Origin: Marinobacter salinexigens
GTDB lineage: Bacteria; Pseudomonadota; Gammaproteobacteria; Pseudomonadales; Oleiphilaceae
Assembly: GCF_008370345.1 (NCBI RefSeq)
Contig: NZ_VTUU01000005.1
Location: 224,374 to 288,373, forward strand
Reading direction: 5' to 3'
DNA length: 64,000 nucleotides
Shown: piece after piece, positions 26,419 to 35,350 of the stretch
How positions within the stretch are numbered: the first letter of the stretch is position 1
Layout of the letters: each line of letters starts with the position of its first letter
Made by a program: the position numbers and the translations under genes
The notes under the pieces: generated by a model
What the model saw: only the letters and a program-made list of their open reading frames with translations
Told to the model about the DNA's origin: nothing
Databases searched by the model: none

Positions 26419-27633
26419 TTATATCAGCGCGCCATTGACGATAGCCCGAAGTTCCTGGCGAATCGGATAAGATGACGAAGGCATGAGCTGGGTCATGAAG
26501 ATGGCAACCAGCTCCTCTTTTGGATCGATAAAGAAATTCGTACTGGCCAGGCCGCCCCAGCCGTATTCACCTTCTGAACCATTAGTGTGGGATTTTGCTA
26601 CATCGGTCTTGACGGAAAATCCGAGCCCGAATCCGCTTCCCTCGTAAGGAGTCTCACTGAAAGAGCCGATGGATAGCGCTGGCAGGTCTTTCCCGCCTGG
26701 CAGATGATTCAGGCGCATGAATTCCAGGGTTTTGCGCCCGATGATCCTGTTACCCTGGTATTCGCCACCCTGGCAAAGGGCCTGGGCAAAGCGGAAGTAG
26801 TCGTCGATGGTCGATACGAGGCCGCCCCCACCTGAAAGGAATTTTGCCGGTTTGAGGTATCGTGAGCGTTGAGGATCGTCCTGCAGCTTCATTGAATCAC
26901 CAGGCTGGTAGAGGTAACAGGCCGCAAAACGTTCAAGTTGATCCTCCCGGACCTGAAAGCCGGTATCACTCATGCCCAGAGGCTCAAAAATATGGTCCCG
27001 GAAATAATCATCCAGGGGCTGGCCGGAAATAACCTGTACCAGATAACCCAGAACATCCGTTGAGACAGAATAGTTCCAGGCTGTGCCGGGGGAAAACTCC
27101 AGCGGCAGTTCTGCCAGCCGTTCAATCAGAAGGTCCAGGGTGAGAATGGAGCTGCCGTCGAGTTTCAGTTGGCGGTAGGCCGCATCCACGTTGGTCCGTT
27201 CCATGAAGCCATAAGTGAGCCCGGACATGTGAGTCATCAGATCTCTGATGGTCATGGTTGTGGCTGCGGGCTTGGTTTCGAACTCCGGATAGCTCCCGCC
27301 CTTGTAAACCTTCAGGTTACGCCACGACGGAATGTATTTGTGGACCGGATCGTCGAGGAGAACCCGCCCCTGTTCGTAGAGCTGCATCATTGCAATCGAC
27401 GTAATCGGTTTGGTCATGGAATAGATGCGGAACAGGGTGTCCCTCTGAGCCGGTTTATTTCGCTCTACATCCATCAACCCCTGCGCATGAACCCAGGCCA
27501 CCTGGCCGCGGCGTGCAATCAGTGTAACGGCGCCGGGAATCTTACCGGGGGCGATGTAGTTGTTCTCGATATGGTGCGCAAACCGCTCCAGATGTTCGAC
27601 GGACAGGCCGGCGACAATTCCGCTTTCTGACAT
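26419..27633 (-). CDS. Serine hydrolase, class C beta-lactamase/EstB family
   Basis: A 404-residue serine hydrolase of the beta-lactamase/DD-peptidase fold. The SxxK nucleophile motif is SMTK (~72) and the Tyr motif is NYSVS (~187). [15 protein letters not shown] is the family's third-motif region, with GG instead of KTG. No signal peptide is visible. This pattern fits EstB-like esterases rather than true AmpC enzymes, so the substrate is probably an ester. Lies 114 bp upstream of metY on the same strand; a functional link is not evident. Confidence 0.85.
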   Translation of the reverse strand: MSESGIVAGLSVEHLERFAHHIENNYIAPGKIPGAVTLIARRGQVAWVHAQGLMDVERNKPAQRDTLFRIYSMTKPITSIAMMQLYEQGRVLLDDPVHKYIPSWRNLKVYKGGSYPEFETKPAATTMTIRDLMTHMSGLTYGFMERTNVDAAYRQLKLDGSSILTLDLLIERLAELPLEFSPGTAWNYSVSTDVLGYLVQVISGQPLDDYFRDHIFEPLGMSDTGFQVREDQLERFAACYLYQPGDSMKLQDDPQRSRYLKPAKFLSGGGGLVSTIDDYFRFAQALCQGGEYQGNRIIGRKTLEFMRLNHLPGGKDLPALSIGSFSETPYEGSGFGLGFSVKTDVAKSHTNGSEGEYGWGGLASTNFFIDPKEELVAIFMTQLMPSSSYPIRQELRAIVNGALI

Positions 27634-27698
27634 GGCAGGACTCCTGTTGGTTCAGTCGCGAGCTTATGACAATCCGCGATCTGTTAGAAGTCGACAGC

Positions 27699-27866
27699 TT
27701 AGCTGGATTTTCCGGTGTTGGTACGGAAAGGCAGGCAAACCACTGCATAGGCTGCCAGCATCGAAACGCTCAGAAAGGCCGTCTGGGCGATTGAATTGGA
27801 AATAACCAGAATGCCTGGCAGGGTGATAATGCCCGCCGCGCCAAGCTCCAGAAATCGGTTTCTCAT
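27699..27866 (-). CDS. Small two-helix membrane protein A
   Basis: A 55-residue protein with two hydrophobic helices (LGAAGIITLPGILVI and TAFLSVSMLAAYAVVCLPF) and a basic/Ser tail. ATG 27866 is chosen; an in-frame start 27 nt upstream is possible. Its ribosome site is weak. It resembles the next small protein in layout (short N-term, helix, LLSV/FLSV helix, PF/YPS, basic tail), suggesting tandem relatives. Function unknown. Confidence 0.55.
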   Translation of the reverse strand: MRNRFLELGAAGIITLPGILVISNSIAQTAFLSVSMLAAYAVVCLPFRTNTGKSS

Positions 27867-27979
27867 CGGGTGTCCGTTGAACTCAGTGTGCAAAAATGAG
27901 GCGGCATTCTAACGGCACACGGGGTGCAGTAAATCCCTACTTTAGGTTGAGCTGGCCGAAGGTCGTAGTGAGCAGACAG

Positions 27980-28168
27980 TTACCTGTGGCGCTCTTGCTT
28001 CCTGGCTTTCAGGTAGTCGGTAATGGATGGATAGAAAAAAATTGCCAGGCACGCCCAGAACATCACAACCGATAACAGTGCTGCTTTCAGGCTGGCTCCG
28101 GAGAAGACCAACGCAACAGGCACGATTAGCACGGCCAGAAAAATGGAAAAAGCGTGACGGGGGTTCAT
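27980..28168 (-). CDS. Small two-helix membrane protein B
   Basis: A 62-residue protein with helices at ~6-24 (FSIFLAVLIVPVALVF) and ~30-48 (ALLSVVMFWACLAIFFYPS), then a basic tail KARKQERHR. The positive-inside rule puts the tail in the cytoplasm. ATG 28168 is used; an ATG 12 nt upstream is also in frame. It precedes the related gene at 27866 on the same strand by 113 bp. No family known to me. Confidence 0.6.
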   Translation of the reverse strand: MNPRHAFSIFLAVLIVPVALVFSGASLKAALLSVVMFWACLAIFFYPSITDYLKARKQERHR

Positions 28169-28433
28169 TGTGCGATACAACCTGAATACGCAGCCAATGG
28201 GTAGACACCTATCTTAGCGAATTGCTGCTGGGGGAACTGTCAAAGCTTGTGTAATTTGTTGGGCATCTTGTAGCTGGTGTTACGAACAATGCCGGAGGGT
28301 TGAAAATACCACTTAATCGATGCTGGCAACTATGCGGCTTGCCGCTCTCTGAGCTAGTCTGGAAAGACGAGGTAAGGTACTGCCTGCCTGGGCCGAACGG
28401 CTCAGGAACATTATCAGACATTCGGATTGCAAG

Positions 28434-29132
28434 ATGTTGTCCACCGCGCTGCGAATCTTTATTGTCGTTCTTCTACCCTTGGTGGCTCAGGCCCAAAGCC
28501 AGGAGAGGTTTCGGGTTGGCGTAGGGTTAGGTATGGAGGAAGTGATCGGAGCTGCCGATGGAGGTATTTTCGGCGCTCTTGCACCGATTTACCGGTGTGT
28601 TTTCGAGAGGGCAGGGATCGACGCGTATTATCTCGCTGTGCCGGTAAAGCGAGGCTTGCAGTACCTGCAGTCAAATAAAATCTCCGCACTGATGCCCCTG
28701 GCCCGAAATGACGACCGGGACCGGGCGGGAATTTTTGCCGGCACGCTATTTGAAGTGGACTACGCGTTTGTCTCCTTCAAGCCCCTGGACGGCATGGAGC
28801 AAAATCGTGGGCTCAGGTATGCCATTCCCCGAAGCTTTATCGGTCGCCGATTCATTCAGGATGAGAACGCGAGCATACAGGAAGTCTCGGAGTGGGATCA
28901 GCTGGTTGCGCTGCTAAGCCATGCCCGGGTGGATGTCGCCATAGTTCCTGATCCGATGATTGATCGCCTGTTCGGGGTGCACGCGGATCGTGTTTATCGC
29001 AAGATAGCAGGTACATTGCCGGCTTCGCTGTATTTGTCTCGGGCGATGGAAGAGTCGGGTGTGGCGGACCGCGTGAGGCAGTCAGTGGCGTTCTGTCGTG
29101 TCGATGATGCTGCCAGGGATATTCTTCGGTAG
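28434..29132 (+). CDS. Periplasmic solute-binding-like protein (SBP_bac_3 type)
   Basis: A 232-residue exported protein with signal peptide (RIFIVVLLPLVAQAQS) cut near residue 21. The mature part resembles family-3 solute-binding proteins: FRVGVGLGMEE, Y-x-x-VPVKRGLQYLQSNKISALMPLARNDDR, and a hinge. No transporter genes are nearby. Lone proteins of this kind in Marinobacter-like genomes are often sensory or orphan. The ribosome site at the ATG is poor. Followed by the shared hairpin at 29159. Confidence 0.7.
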   Translation: MLSTALRIFIVVLLPLVAQAQSQERFRVGVGLGMEEVIGAADGGIFGALAPIYRCVFERAGIDAYYLAVPVKRGLQYLQSNKISALMPLARNDDRDRAGIFAGTLFEVDYAFVSFKPLDGMEQNRGLRYAIPRSFIGRRFIQDENASIQEVSEWDQLVALLSHARVDVAIVPDPMIDRLFGVHADRVYRKIAGTLPASLYLSRAMEESGVADRVRQSVAFCRVDDAARDILR

Positions 29133-29158
29133 CGGGGGTGTTTCTAGGGCGTAATAAA

Positions 29159-29188
29159 AAAGGGTTACAGCGTAAACTGTAACCCTTT
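29159..29188. terminator. Bidirectional terminator (tRNA-Met/solute-binding gene)
   Basis: The 12-bp perfect stem AAAGGGTTACAG/CTGTAACCCTTT is preceded by more A. It ends the tRNA-Met transcript on the minus strand and the solute-binding gene on the plus strand. Confidence 0.88.
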
Positions 29189-29194
29189 GAAATC

Positions 29195-29271
29195 TGGTAG
29201 CAAGGGGCGGAGTCGAACCGCCGACCCCAGCATTATGAGTGCTGTGCTCTAACCAACTGAGCTACCTTGCC
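29195..29271 (-). tRNA. tRNA-Met (CAU), elongator
   Basis: A 77-nt gene with encoded CCA. The anticodon stem CAGCA/TGCTG holds loop CTCATAA. The acceptor begins GGCAAGG, paired to CCTTGCT with a G-U first pair, so it lacks the unpaired C1 of initiators. tRNA-Ile2 (CAU) is the alternative, but the body matches elongator Met. Confidence 0.9.
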
Positions 29272-29298
29272 ATTGCTTCAACGTCGGAAGCGGCGCGT

Positions 29299-29327
29299 AT
29301 AATAGGATTGGGGTGTTATTGTGTCAA
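29299..29327 (-). promoter_or_regulatory. Sigma-70 promoter of tRNA-Met
   Basis: TTGACA, 17 nt, TATTAT on the minus strand. The discriminator after the -10 is GC-rich (ACGCGCC), typical of stringently controlled stable-RNA genes. Confidence 0.82.
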
Positions 29328-29451
29328 GGGCTTAAGCAAAGAATCGGTAGGTTATTTTCGATTTTTTTCAGATGAGGCTCGATATGTATGGTTGGGATGA
29401 GTTTTCGAGTCTCACTTGGTCTGCTTGGCGGCGACTGCTTAAGGCGCATTT

Positions 29452-29859
29452 TCAGGGGCAGAGAAGAGCTACTTTCGGGAGGGCTTCACGCAGTGAGGCC
29501 CAGCCCATGCCGAGGTTTGCTTTGCGCCCGGTAATCAGTACTAGCAGGGCGTTGTGCTTGCCCGGCACGATCGACATGAAGTGGTAGGTTTTCTCGGTCG
29601 TCATTTGTACTTCCTGAAGCAGGCGATGAACTTCGGTCCCACGCTGTGAAGCAATCAGGTTTTCGACCGTACTTACGGTTTTGCCACGGAACATATCAAC
29701 CGCGGCAGCTGCTACGGCGTCGAGGTAACTTTGGGTGAAGTAGGGCACGTTATGCGCAACGGATAGGAGTAATCCAGATTCAAGGTCAACAACTGCAGCG
29801 CCCAGGGCGTCGTATACTTCGCTTACCATGGTTTCACAGATTTCATTCAGATTTGCCAT
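29452..29859 (-). CDS. Roadblock/LC7-domain protein
   Basis: A 135-residue single-domain protein. The pattern ...ALGAAVVDLESGLLLSVAH, a helix, then HFMSIVPGKHNALLVLITGRKANLGMGW fits the Roadblock/LC7 fold. Such bacterial proteins act as small regulatory partners of Ras-like GTPases (MglA/MglB type). No GTPase gene of that kind is adjacent. Single gene between tRNA-Met and ychF; its partner is unknown. Confidence 0.65.
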   Translation of the reverse strand: MANLNEICETMVSEVYDALGAAVVDLESGLLLSVAHNVPYFTQSYLDAVAAAAVDMFRGKTVSTVENLIASQRGTEVHRLLQEVQMTTEKTYHFMSIVPGKHNALLVLITGRKANLGMGWASLREALPKVALLCP

Positions 29860-30109
29860 GTTGTGCGTTCTCTCTCATTAAGTCGCTTTTATTAATGTAA
29901 GTGCGCAGCCTGTTTTCCTTTATATATCCGCCATGCGTCTCTCTGACTCAGCTTAGATGCCGATTAATTTTTTGCTGGTCTTGTGAAGAACATTAGGGTG
30001 GAAATTGATTTGCATCAAACTATTGGGCGTAGAGATTTATGTGTTTCTGCGAGTTTGATTTTGATGAATGTGTCGGTGTGGTATCGACATGAGGGGAGTA
30101 ATGCGGAAG

Positions 30110-30138
30110 TGACCTCAACCCTGGCTGGGTTGAGGTCA
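30110..30138. repeat. 12-bp hairpin after ychF
   Basis: TGACCTCAACCC and its complement flank a 5-nt loop, 15 bp beyond the ychF stop. No T tract follows on the ychF strand. Probably a terminator or mRNA 3'-end stabiliser. The rest of 29860-30109 is AT-rich with no gene. Confidence 0.55.
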
Positions 30139-30152
30139 TATATATCAGTAGA

Positions 30153-31244
30153 TTAGACGTTAAAGCGGAAGTGGATGACGTCGCCGTCCTGAACGATGTA
30201 ATCCTTGCCTTCCAGGCGCCATTTACCGGCTTCTTTGGCTCCGGATTCTCCATTGCAGGCGACGAAGTCATCGTAACCGACGATCTCGGCACGAATGAAA
30301 CCGCGTTCAAAATCTGTATGGATAACGCCTGCGGCCTGAGGGGCCGTTGCGCCGATTTTCACTGTCCAGGCACGGACTTCCTTCACGCCGGCGGTGAAGT
30401 AGGTCTGGAGGCCCAGCAGGCCGTAGCCGGCACGGATAACGCGATCCAGGCCGGGTTCTTCCATCCCCATTTCGTCCAGGAACATCGACTTTTCGTCGTC
30501 TTCCAACTCTGAAATTTCGGCTTCCAGTTTGTTGCAAATAGGAACGACCACGGCGTTTTCAGCGGCGGCGATTTCCTTCACAGTGTCCAGGTGAGGGTTG
30601 TTCTCGAAGCCGTCCTCATTAACGTTGGCGATATACATGGTCGGCTTGACGGTCAGCAGACACAGTTCCCGGATAAGGCCCATCTGGTCCTTGTCGAGAT
30701 TCATGCTGCGCACCGGTTTACCTTCGTTCAGCACTGGCAAAAGAGTCTCGAACATGTCGAGTTGTGCCTTTGCTTCTTTGTCGCCGCTTTTCGCGACGCG
30801 CTGAACACGCTTGATGGCCTTTTCGACGGTATCCAGGTCTGCGAGCGCCAGTTCGGTATTGATAATCTCAATATCGGAAGCCGGATCTACTTTGTTGGCG
30901 ACGTGGATAACATTATCGTCCTCAAAGCAGCGAACAACATGGGCGATGGCGTCGGTCTGACGAATGTTTGCCAGGAACTGGTTGCCCAGGCCTTCACCCT
31001 TGGAGGCGCCTTCAACAAGTCCCGCAATGTCCACGAATTCCATAGAGGTCGGGATAGTGCGCTCGGGCTTCACAATCTCGGCCAGTTTGTTGAGACGAGG
31101 GTCCGGCATGGCGACTACGCCGGCATTTGGCTCGATGGTGCAGAACGGGAAGTTCTCGGCACCAATGCCGGATTTGGTGAGCGCGTTGAACAGGGTGGAT
31201 TTGCCGACGTTGGGAAGGCCGACGATGCCGCAGTTAAATCCCAT
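30153..31244 (-). CDS. ychF: Redox-regulated ATPase YchF/OLA1
   Basis: A 363-residue Obg-family P-loop ATPase that binds ribosomes and affects stress responses. Walker [13 protein letters not shown] (~9), G3 [19 protein letters not shown], and NKLEAE replacing NKxD, which gives ATP preference. A coiled-coil segment follows and a TGS domain closes the protein. Last gene of the prs-rplY-pth-ychF series on this strand, 84 bp after pth. Confidence 0.96.
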   Translation of the reverse strand: MGFNCGIVGLPNVGKSTLFNALTKSGIGAENFPFCTIEPNAGVVAMPDPRLNKLAEIVKPERTIPTSMEFVDIAGLVEGASKGEGLGNQFLANIRQTDAIAHVVRCFEDDNVIHVANKVDPASDIEIINTELALADLDTVEKAIKRVQRVAKSGDKEAKAQLDMFETLLPVLNEGKPVRSMNLDKDQMGLIRELCLLTVKPTMYIANVNEDGFENNPHLDTVKEIAAAENAVVVPICNKLEAEISELEDDEKSMFLDEMGMEEPGLDRVIRAGYGLLGLQTYFTAGVKEVRAWTVKIGATAPQAAGVIHTDFERGFIRAEIVGYDDFVACNGESGAKEAGKWRLEGKDYIVQDGDVIHFRFNV

Positions 31245-31328
31245 GGAGTGCCTCTGCTGGAACTGAAAAATTTGGGCGGGATTATACCGGGGTATCGGGG
31301 TTGGTGCGAGTAAGGGGTTGTGCCTTGA

Positions 31329-31919
31329 TCAGGCTGTCGGCTTGAAGCTGTGAAGGCGATTCATTGCGGCTGCCAGTTTGCCGTTAGCTGCATCGGGCAG
31401 TACGCGCATGGCTTCATCAAAGACAGCGTCGAGCTCTTCGGTTTCCTGCTTGCCCAGGCGGCCGAGAACAAAACCCGTCACCTTGCGGCTGTCGCCGGGG
31501 TGGCCAATGCCGAGTCGAAGGCGTTGAAAGTCTTTTGTGCCAAGGTGTGCGATGGTATCCCGGAGGCCGTTGTGTCCGCCGTGTCCGCCGCCCTTTTTGA
31601 GCTTTGCTGTGCCTGGAGGTATGTCGAGTTCGTCATGGGCAACGAGGATCTGTTCGGGATCGATCTTGAAGAAATCCGCGAGTGCCTTGATGGCCAGACC
31701 GCTTCGATTCATGAACGTGGTGGGGTTCAGGAGGTGCAGGTCCATGCCCTGCCAATGGATGCGGGTGTACAGCCCGTGGTATTTCTTTTCAGGTCTGAGC
31801 GTCTGGCCCGCTTGGCGGGCCAGAGCTTCGACGAACAGGGCGCCGGCGTTGTGGCGGGTATTCTCGTAGTCGGCACCGGGGTTACCCAGACCGACCACCA
31901 TAACAATATCCTGTGCCAT
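31329..31919 (-). CDS. pth: Peptidyl-tRNA hydrolase
   Basis: A 196-residue enzyme that frees tRNA from dropped-off peptidyl-tRNA. Catalytic His in NTRHNAG (~24), Asp in HDELDIPPG (~97), Asn in FMNRSG (~71), and the [13 protein letters not shown] loop are all present. It lies 21 bp after rplY, the usual rplY-pth-ychF order. Confidence 0.97.
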   Translation of the reverse strand: MAQDIVMVVGLGNPGADYENTRHNAGALFVEALARQAGQTLRPEKKYHGLYTRIHWQGMDLHLLNPTTFMNRSGLAIKALADFFKIDPEQILVAHDELDIPPGTAKLKKGGGHGGHNGLRDTIAHLGTKDFQRLRLGIGHPGDSRKVTGFVLGRLGKQETEELDAVFDEAMRVLPDAANGKLAAAMNRLHSFKPTA

Positions 31920-31940
31920 TCGCCGTTGCCCCCGCAGCGA

Positions 31941-32579
31941 TTATTCCTCGCCGCCTTCCTCGCCTTCACCTTCTTCGGCTTCGTCACCCTTCGCGCCTTT
32001 CGGCTTGTGGATGGCCAATACCGGCAGGTCGTGATCTTCACCCTGCTGCAGAGCGGCGATACGAACACCTTCTGGCAGCTTGATGTCGCTCAGGTGTACA
32101 ACCTGGTCCATTTCGATGTCAGTCAGGTCGATTTCCAGGAACTCAGGCAGGTCCTGCGGGCGACATACAACTTCAACTTCGGTCATCTGGTGAGAAACAA
32201 CGCCGCCGTGTGTCTTAACGGCAGGAGCGGTTTCTTCGTTCAGGAAGTGCAGCGGTACGTTAACGTGGATGTCGTGATCCTTGTCAACGCGCTGGAAGTC
32301 AGCGTGGCTGATCAGCGGCTTGTACGGGTGACGTTGCAGGTCCTTCAGGATAACGGTCTCTTTCTTGCCACCGAGTTCGATGGTCAGGATGTGAGAGAAG
32401 AACGCTTCGTTTTCCAGAGCCTTTTTCAGCTCGTTGTGCCAAATGGCAATCGGAGTAGCTTCAGCGTTACCACCGTAGATGATGGCCGGGATTTTTTTCT
32501 CTTCGCGACGCAGGCGGCGGCTCGCACCTCTCCCCTGGTCGTCACGAGGAAATGCTTCGATTACAAATTCCTGAGACAT
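31941..32579 (-). CDS. rplY: 50S ribosomal protein L25/general stress protein Ctc
   Basis: A 212-residue two-domain L25 (TL5/Ctc type), longer than the 94-residue E. coli form. The N-domain binds 5S rRNA (VIEAFPRDDQGRGASRRLRRE, PAIIYGG). The C-domain extends to ~185 and the tail is very acidic (GDEAEEGEGEEGGEE). ATG 32579 (MSQEF) is preferred over an in-frame start at 32600. Confidence 0.95.
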   Translation of the reverse strand: MSQEFVIEAFPRDDQGRGASRRLRREEKKIPAIIYGGNAEATPIAIWHNELKKALENEAFFSHILTIELGGKKETVILKDLQRHPYKPLISHADFQRVDKDHDIHVNVPLHFLNEETAPAVKTHGGVVSHQMTEVEVVCRPQDLPEFLEIDLTDIEMDQVVHLSDIKLPEGVRIAALQQGEDHDLPVLAIHKPKGAKGDEAEEGEGEEGGEE

Positions 32580-32672
32580 GGTATTAACCTCAATGTTCAT
32601 CCGAGAGGCCCGCGACCAGGCTTTGGCTCAGATGATATTTCTGAAAAGCCGGATTTTTCCGGCTGACTAAAA

Positions 32673-32702
32673 GAGTCGGGAGCCTTATGAGGCTCCCGAC
32701 TC
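32673..32702 (-). terminator. Intrinsic terminator of prs
   Basis: The 12-bp perfect stem GAGTCGGGAGCC/GGCTCCCGACTC with 6-nt loop is followed on the minus strand by CTTTTAG. A second hairpin (AGCCGGA-TTTT-TCCGGCT, 32647-32664) lies just beyond, before rplY. Confidence 0.82.
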
Positions 32703-32745
32703 GATAACTGCCTGTTTTGCCTGAAGATCAGAGCGTGCTTTGCTC

Positions 32746-33696
32746 TCAGGCGTTCTCAAACATGGCGCTGATAGATTCTTCGTTGCTTACCCGGCGGATG
32801 GACTCGGCGAGCAGGCCAGCCATGCTGAGGACGCGGATTCTATCACAATTCTTGACTTTGTCACCCAGTGGGATGGTGTCGCAGACCACCAGTTCATCCA
32901 GATCGGAGGCGTTGATATTGTCAATCGCCGGGCCGGACAGGACAGGGTGGGTAATATAGGCAACAACCCGTGCCGCTCCGTGTTCTTTCAGAGCATTGGC
33001 TGCCTTGCAAAGCGTGCCGGCAGTATCGATGATGTCGTCGACAAGAATGCAGGTCTTGTCGCGAACGTCGCCGATAATGTGCATAACCTGGGAGACGTTG
33101 GCTTTTGGTCGACGCTTGTCGATGATGGCCAGATCAGCGTCGTCGAGCTTTTTGGCTACCGCGCGGGCCCGGACAACGCCGCCCACATCAGGAGATACCA
33201 CGATAAAGTTCTCGAAACGCTGCTTCTCGATGTCTTCGAGCATGACCGGGGTGGCGTAGATGTTATCCACCGGGATGTCGAAGAAGCCCTGGATCTGGTC
33301 AGCGTGCAGGTCAACCGTCAATACGCGGTCAACGCCGATGCTGGAAATCATGTCAGCAACAACTTTTGCGCTGATGGCCACCCGGGTGGAGCGAACACGA
33401 CGATCCTGGCGGGCGTAACCGTAATAAGGGATTACGGCGGTCACTCGTGTTGCAGAGGCACGGCGAAGTGCATCGGCCATCACGATGAGTTCCATCAGGT
33501 TGTCGTTGGTGGGGTAGCAGGTGGGCTGAATGATGAAAACATCATGGCCACGAACATTCTCATTGATCTCGACGGTGGTTTCGCCGTCGCTGAAGCGGCC
33601 TACAGTGGCCTGACCCATGGGAATGTGGAGTTTCTGGGCGATAGCTTTGGCAAGCTCAGGATTGGCGTTGCCAGCGAAAATCATCAATTTGGACAC
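32746..33696 (-). CDS. prs: Ribose-phosphate pyrophosphokinase
   Basis: A 316-residue PRPP synthetase supplying nucleotide, His and Trp synthesis. Seen: [15 protein letters not shown] start, [31 protein letters not shown], and the PRPP loop [14 protein letters not shown]. The start is GTG 33696 with AGAAGGA upstream; the open frame continues upstream through the tRNA-Gln gene and is not coding there. Transcribed with ispE and tRNA-Gln, an order common in gammaproteobacteria. Confidence 0.96.
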   Translation of the reverse strand: MSKLMIFAGNANPELAKAIAQKLHIPMGQATVGRFSDGETTVEINENVRGHDVFIIQPTCYPTNDNLMELIVMADALRRASATRVTAVIPYYGYARQDRRVRSTRVAISAKVVADMISSIGVDRVLTVDLHADQIQGFFDIPVDNIYATPVMLEDIEKQRFENFIVVSPDVGGVVRARAVAKKLDDADLAIIDKRRPKANVSQVMHIIGDVRDKTCILVDDIIDTAGTLCKAANALKEHGAARVVAYITHPVLSGPAIDNINASDLDELVVCDTIPLGDKVKNCDRIRVLSMAGLLAESIRRVSNEESISAMFENA

Positions 33697-33748
33697 GACG
33701 GCATCCTTCTCAATATCGGCGTTTGATTCGGAAGAAGCGGGAGAAAGG

Positions 33749-33823
33749 TGGCTGGGGTGGCAGGATTCGAACCTGCGCATGACGGGATCAAAACCCGTTG
33801 CCTTACCACTTGGCGACACCCCA
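33749..33823 (-). tRNA. tRNA-Gln (UUG)
   Basis: A 75-nt gene with encoded CCA. Acceptor TGGGGTG/CACCCCA, anticodon stem ACGGG/CCCGT, loop TTTTGAT giving UUG. It lies between ispE and prs with small gaps, so it is probably processed from their mRNA. Confidence 0.94.
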
Positions 33824-33842
33824 GTATCGTGCTTTTTTGGCA

Positions 33843-34703
33843 TCATTCCAGCTCTGTCAGCTTTTTGTGAAGAGGTGATGTGTTCACCCCTTTAGCTACG
33901 AACCCTGTGATGCCGGAGGGTTTGCTTTCCCAGATAATCCGGGCTGCGGATTCTGTAGGGAAACGTCCAAAAATGCAAGCCCCGGTTCCGGTTAATCTTG
34001 CAGGTCCGAATTGTGCAAGCCATTCCAGGCTTTGGTTAACCTCAGGATACAGTCTTCGAACCACATCCTCACAGTCGTTTCGGTACCTCGAGGCGTCTCC
34101 CTCAAAAGCGGGCGCTATTGTGATTCTCGGGGTGTCCCTTGTCAACCCTTCTTCTGAAAAAATCTTTCCGGTGTTTATTTCGCAATCAGGTTTCAGGACA
34201 ACGAACCAGTCTTCAGGTGGATTTACCGGTGTCAGTTGTTCGCCCACCCCCTCTCCGAAGGCTGCATGGCCGCGGACAAACACAGGAACATCTGCGCCCA
34301 ACTCCAGGCCAATGTCGGCCAGTTCGTCAGTGCCAAGGCCGACCTTCCATAGATGGTTCAGTGCAAGGAGTGTTGTTGCGGCATTGGAGCTGCCTCCGCC
34401 GAGGCCTCCGCCCATGGGCAGGCGCTTTTCGATTTCTATGGTTACCCCCGGTATCGAACCTGACGCACGGTCGAGGACGGCCCGTGCGGCTCTGACGATC
34501 AGGTTGTCCTCATCCGGGACACCCGGGATAGACTCTTTGAGTCGCACTCCGGGCTTGTCATGGGTCAGGGTGAAAGTGAGGTCGTCGCCGTAGTCCAGAA
34601 ACTGAAACAGGGTCTGGAGTTCGTGGTAGCCATCAGGGCGCCTGCCAACGATATGCAGGAACAGGTTGAGTTTGGCTGGCGCAGGGAGGGTAATGCTGTT
34701 CAT
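33843..34703 (-). CDS. ispE: 4-diphosphocytidyl-2-C-methyl-D-erythritol kinase
   Basis: A 286-residue GHMP kinase of the non-mevalonate isoprenoid route. Substrate/ATP motifs: [13 protein letters not shown] (~5-17) and the glycine-rich [20 protein letters not shown] (~93-112). Its ATG overlaps the lolB stop by ATGA, so the two are translationally coupled. An in-frame start at 34727 lies inside lolB and is less likely. Confidence 0.95.
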   Translation of the reverse strand: MNSITLPAPAKLNLFLHIVGRRPDGYHELQTLFQFLDYGDDLTFTLTHDKPGVRLKESIPGVPDEDNLIVRAARAVLDRASGSIPGVTIEIEKRLPMGGGLGGGSSNAATTLLALNHLWKVGLGTDELADIGLELGADVPVFVRGHAAFGEGVGEQLTPVNPPEDWFVVLKPDCEINTGKIFSEEGLTRDTPRITIAPAFEGDASRYRNDCEDVVRRLYPEVNQSLEWLAQFGPARLTGTGACIFGRFPTESAARIIWESKPSGITGFVAKGVNTSPLHKKLTELE

Positions 34704-35350
34704 TGTGTACGCTCCCTGAGGTGCCAATCGCTGACAACCAGTCGAACCCGCTTGTCGTCTTTCAGGGCGGTAATGCGAGCGGGGAGGGCAGGATAATCGA
34801 TCAGGAACTGGTTCCAGCGGTCATATCGGATTTCCCAGCCTGCCTGGCGGATGATGGCCAGCTGTTGGCTCTCATCAAACAGTAGGCGGAAGTCATCAGA
34901 CGGCGCGGGGAGCCCGCGAATCCACCAGACGAGGTGGTCCAGGGGTAACTGCCAGCCCGTGGCGGCTTCTATCAGGGCTTCCGGATTGCCGGAACGGTAG
35001 GTGTCGCCGCCGGGCAGAGTGAGCTCAATGAATCCCGGAGATCCATTCAGTGTCGTGCTGCCCATCCCCAGAAATGACGACGAAAGCGCCAGGTCGTAGG
35101 CGTCTCCATTTTGTATCCAGTGGTTGATGATGGCGCTGCCGCTATCAGAAGGCTGCTTTACAGCCAGTTTGCCGGTCAGCTGCCAGTGCTGGAAGCGGCT
35201 CAGGCGATCTGAGCGCTCGGCCCATCCAGCGGGGGGCTGATCCGTCATACCCTCAGGGAGTGGTTCCACCTGAATCGTCGTACAGGCGCTGATCAGGGCT
35301 ACAACTGCGAGCACATGCGTTGTGAGCCACAAGCGAACACGCTTTGGCAT
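34700..35350 (-). CDS. lolB: Outer-membrane lipoprotein receptor LolB
   Basis: A 216-residue lipoprotein that takes lipoproteins from LolA and inserts them in the outer membrane. The signal peptide ends in a lipobox ISAC (Cys ~23). The body shows [17 protein letters not shown] and [17 protein letters not shown], both typical of LolB. Its stop touches the TPR-lipoprotein start region with a 1-bp overlap upstream, and ispE overlaps downstream. Confidence 0.92.
   Translation of the reverse strand: MPKRVRLWLTTHVLAVVALISACTTIQVEPLPEGMTDQPPAGWAERSDRLSRFQHWQLTGKLAVKQPSDSGSAIINHWIQNGDAYDLALSSSFLGMGSTTLNGSPGFIELTLPGGDTYRSGNPEALIEAATGWQLPLDHLVWWIRGLPAPSDDFRLLFDESQQLAIIRQAGWEIRYDRWNQFLIDYPALPARITALKDDKRVRLVVSDWHLRERTQ

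Noticed and set aside
27699..28168. Toxin-antitoxin pair
   Set aside because: Both small proteins are two-helix membrane proteins of similar layout; no antitoxin-like DNA-binding partner is present.
32740..33726. 328-codon plus-strand frame opposite prs
   Set aside because: Mirror of prs codons; no recognisable protein features.
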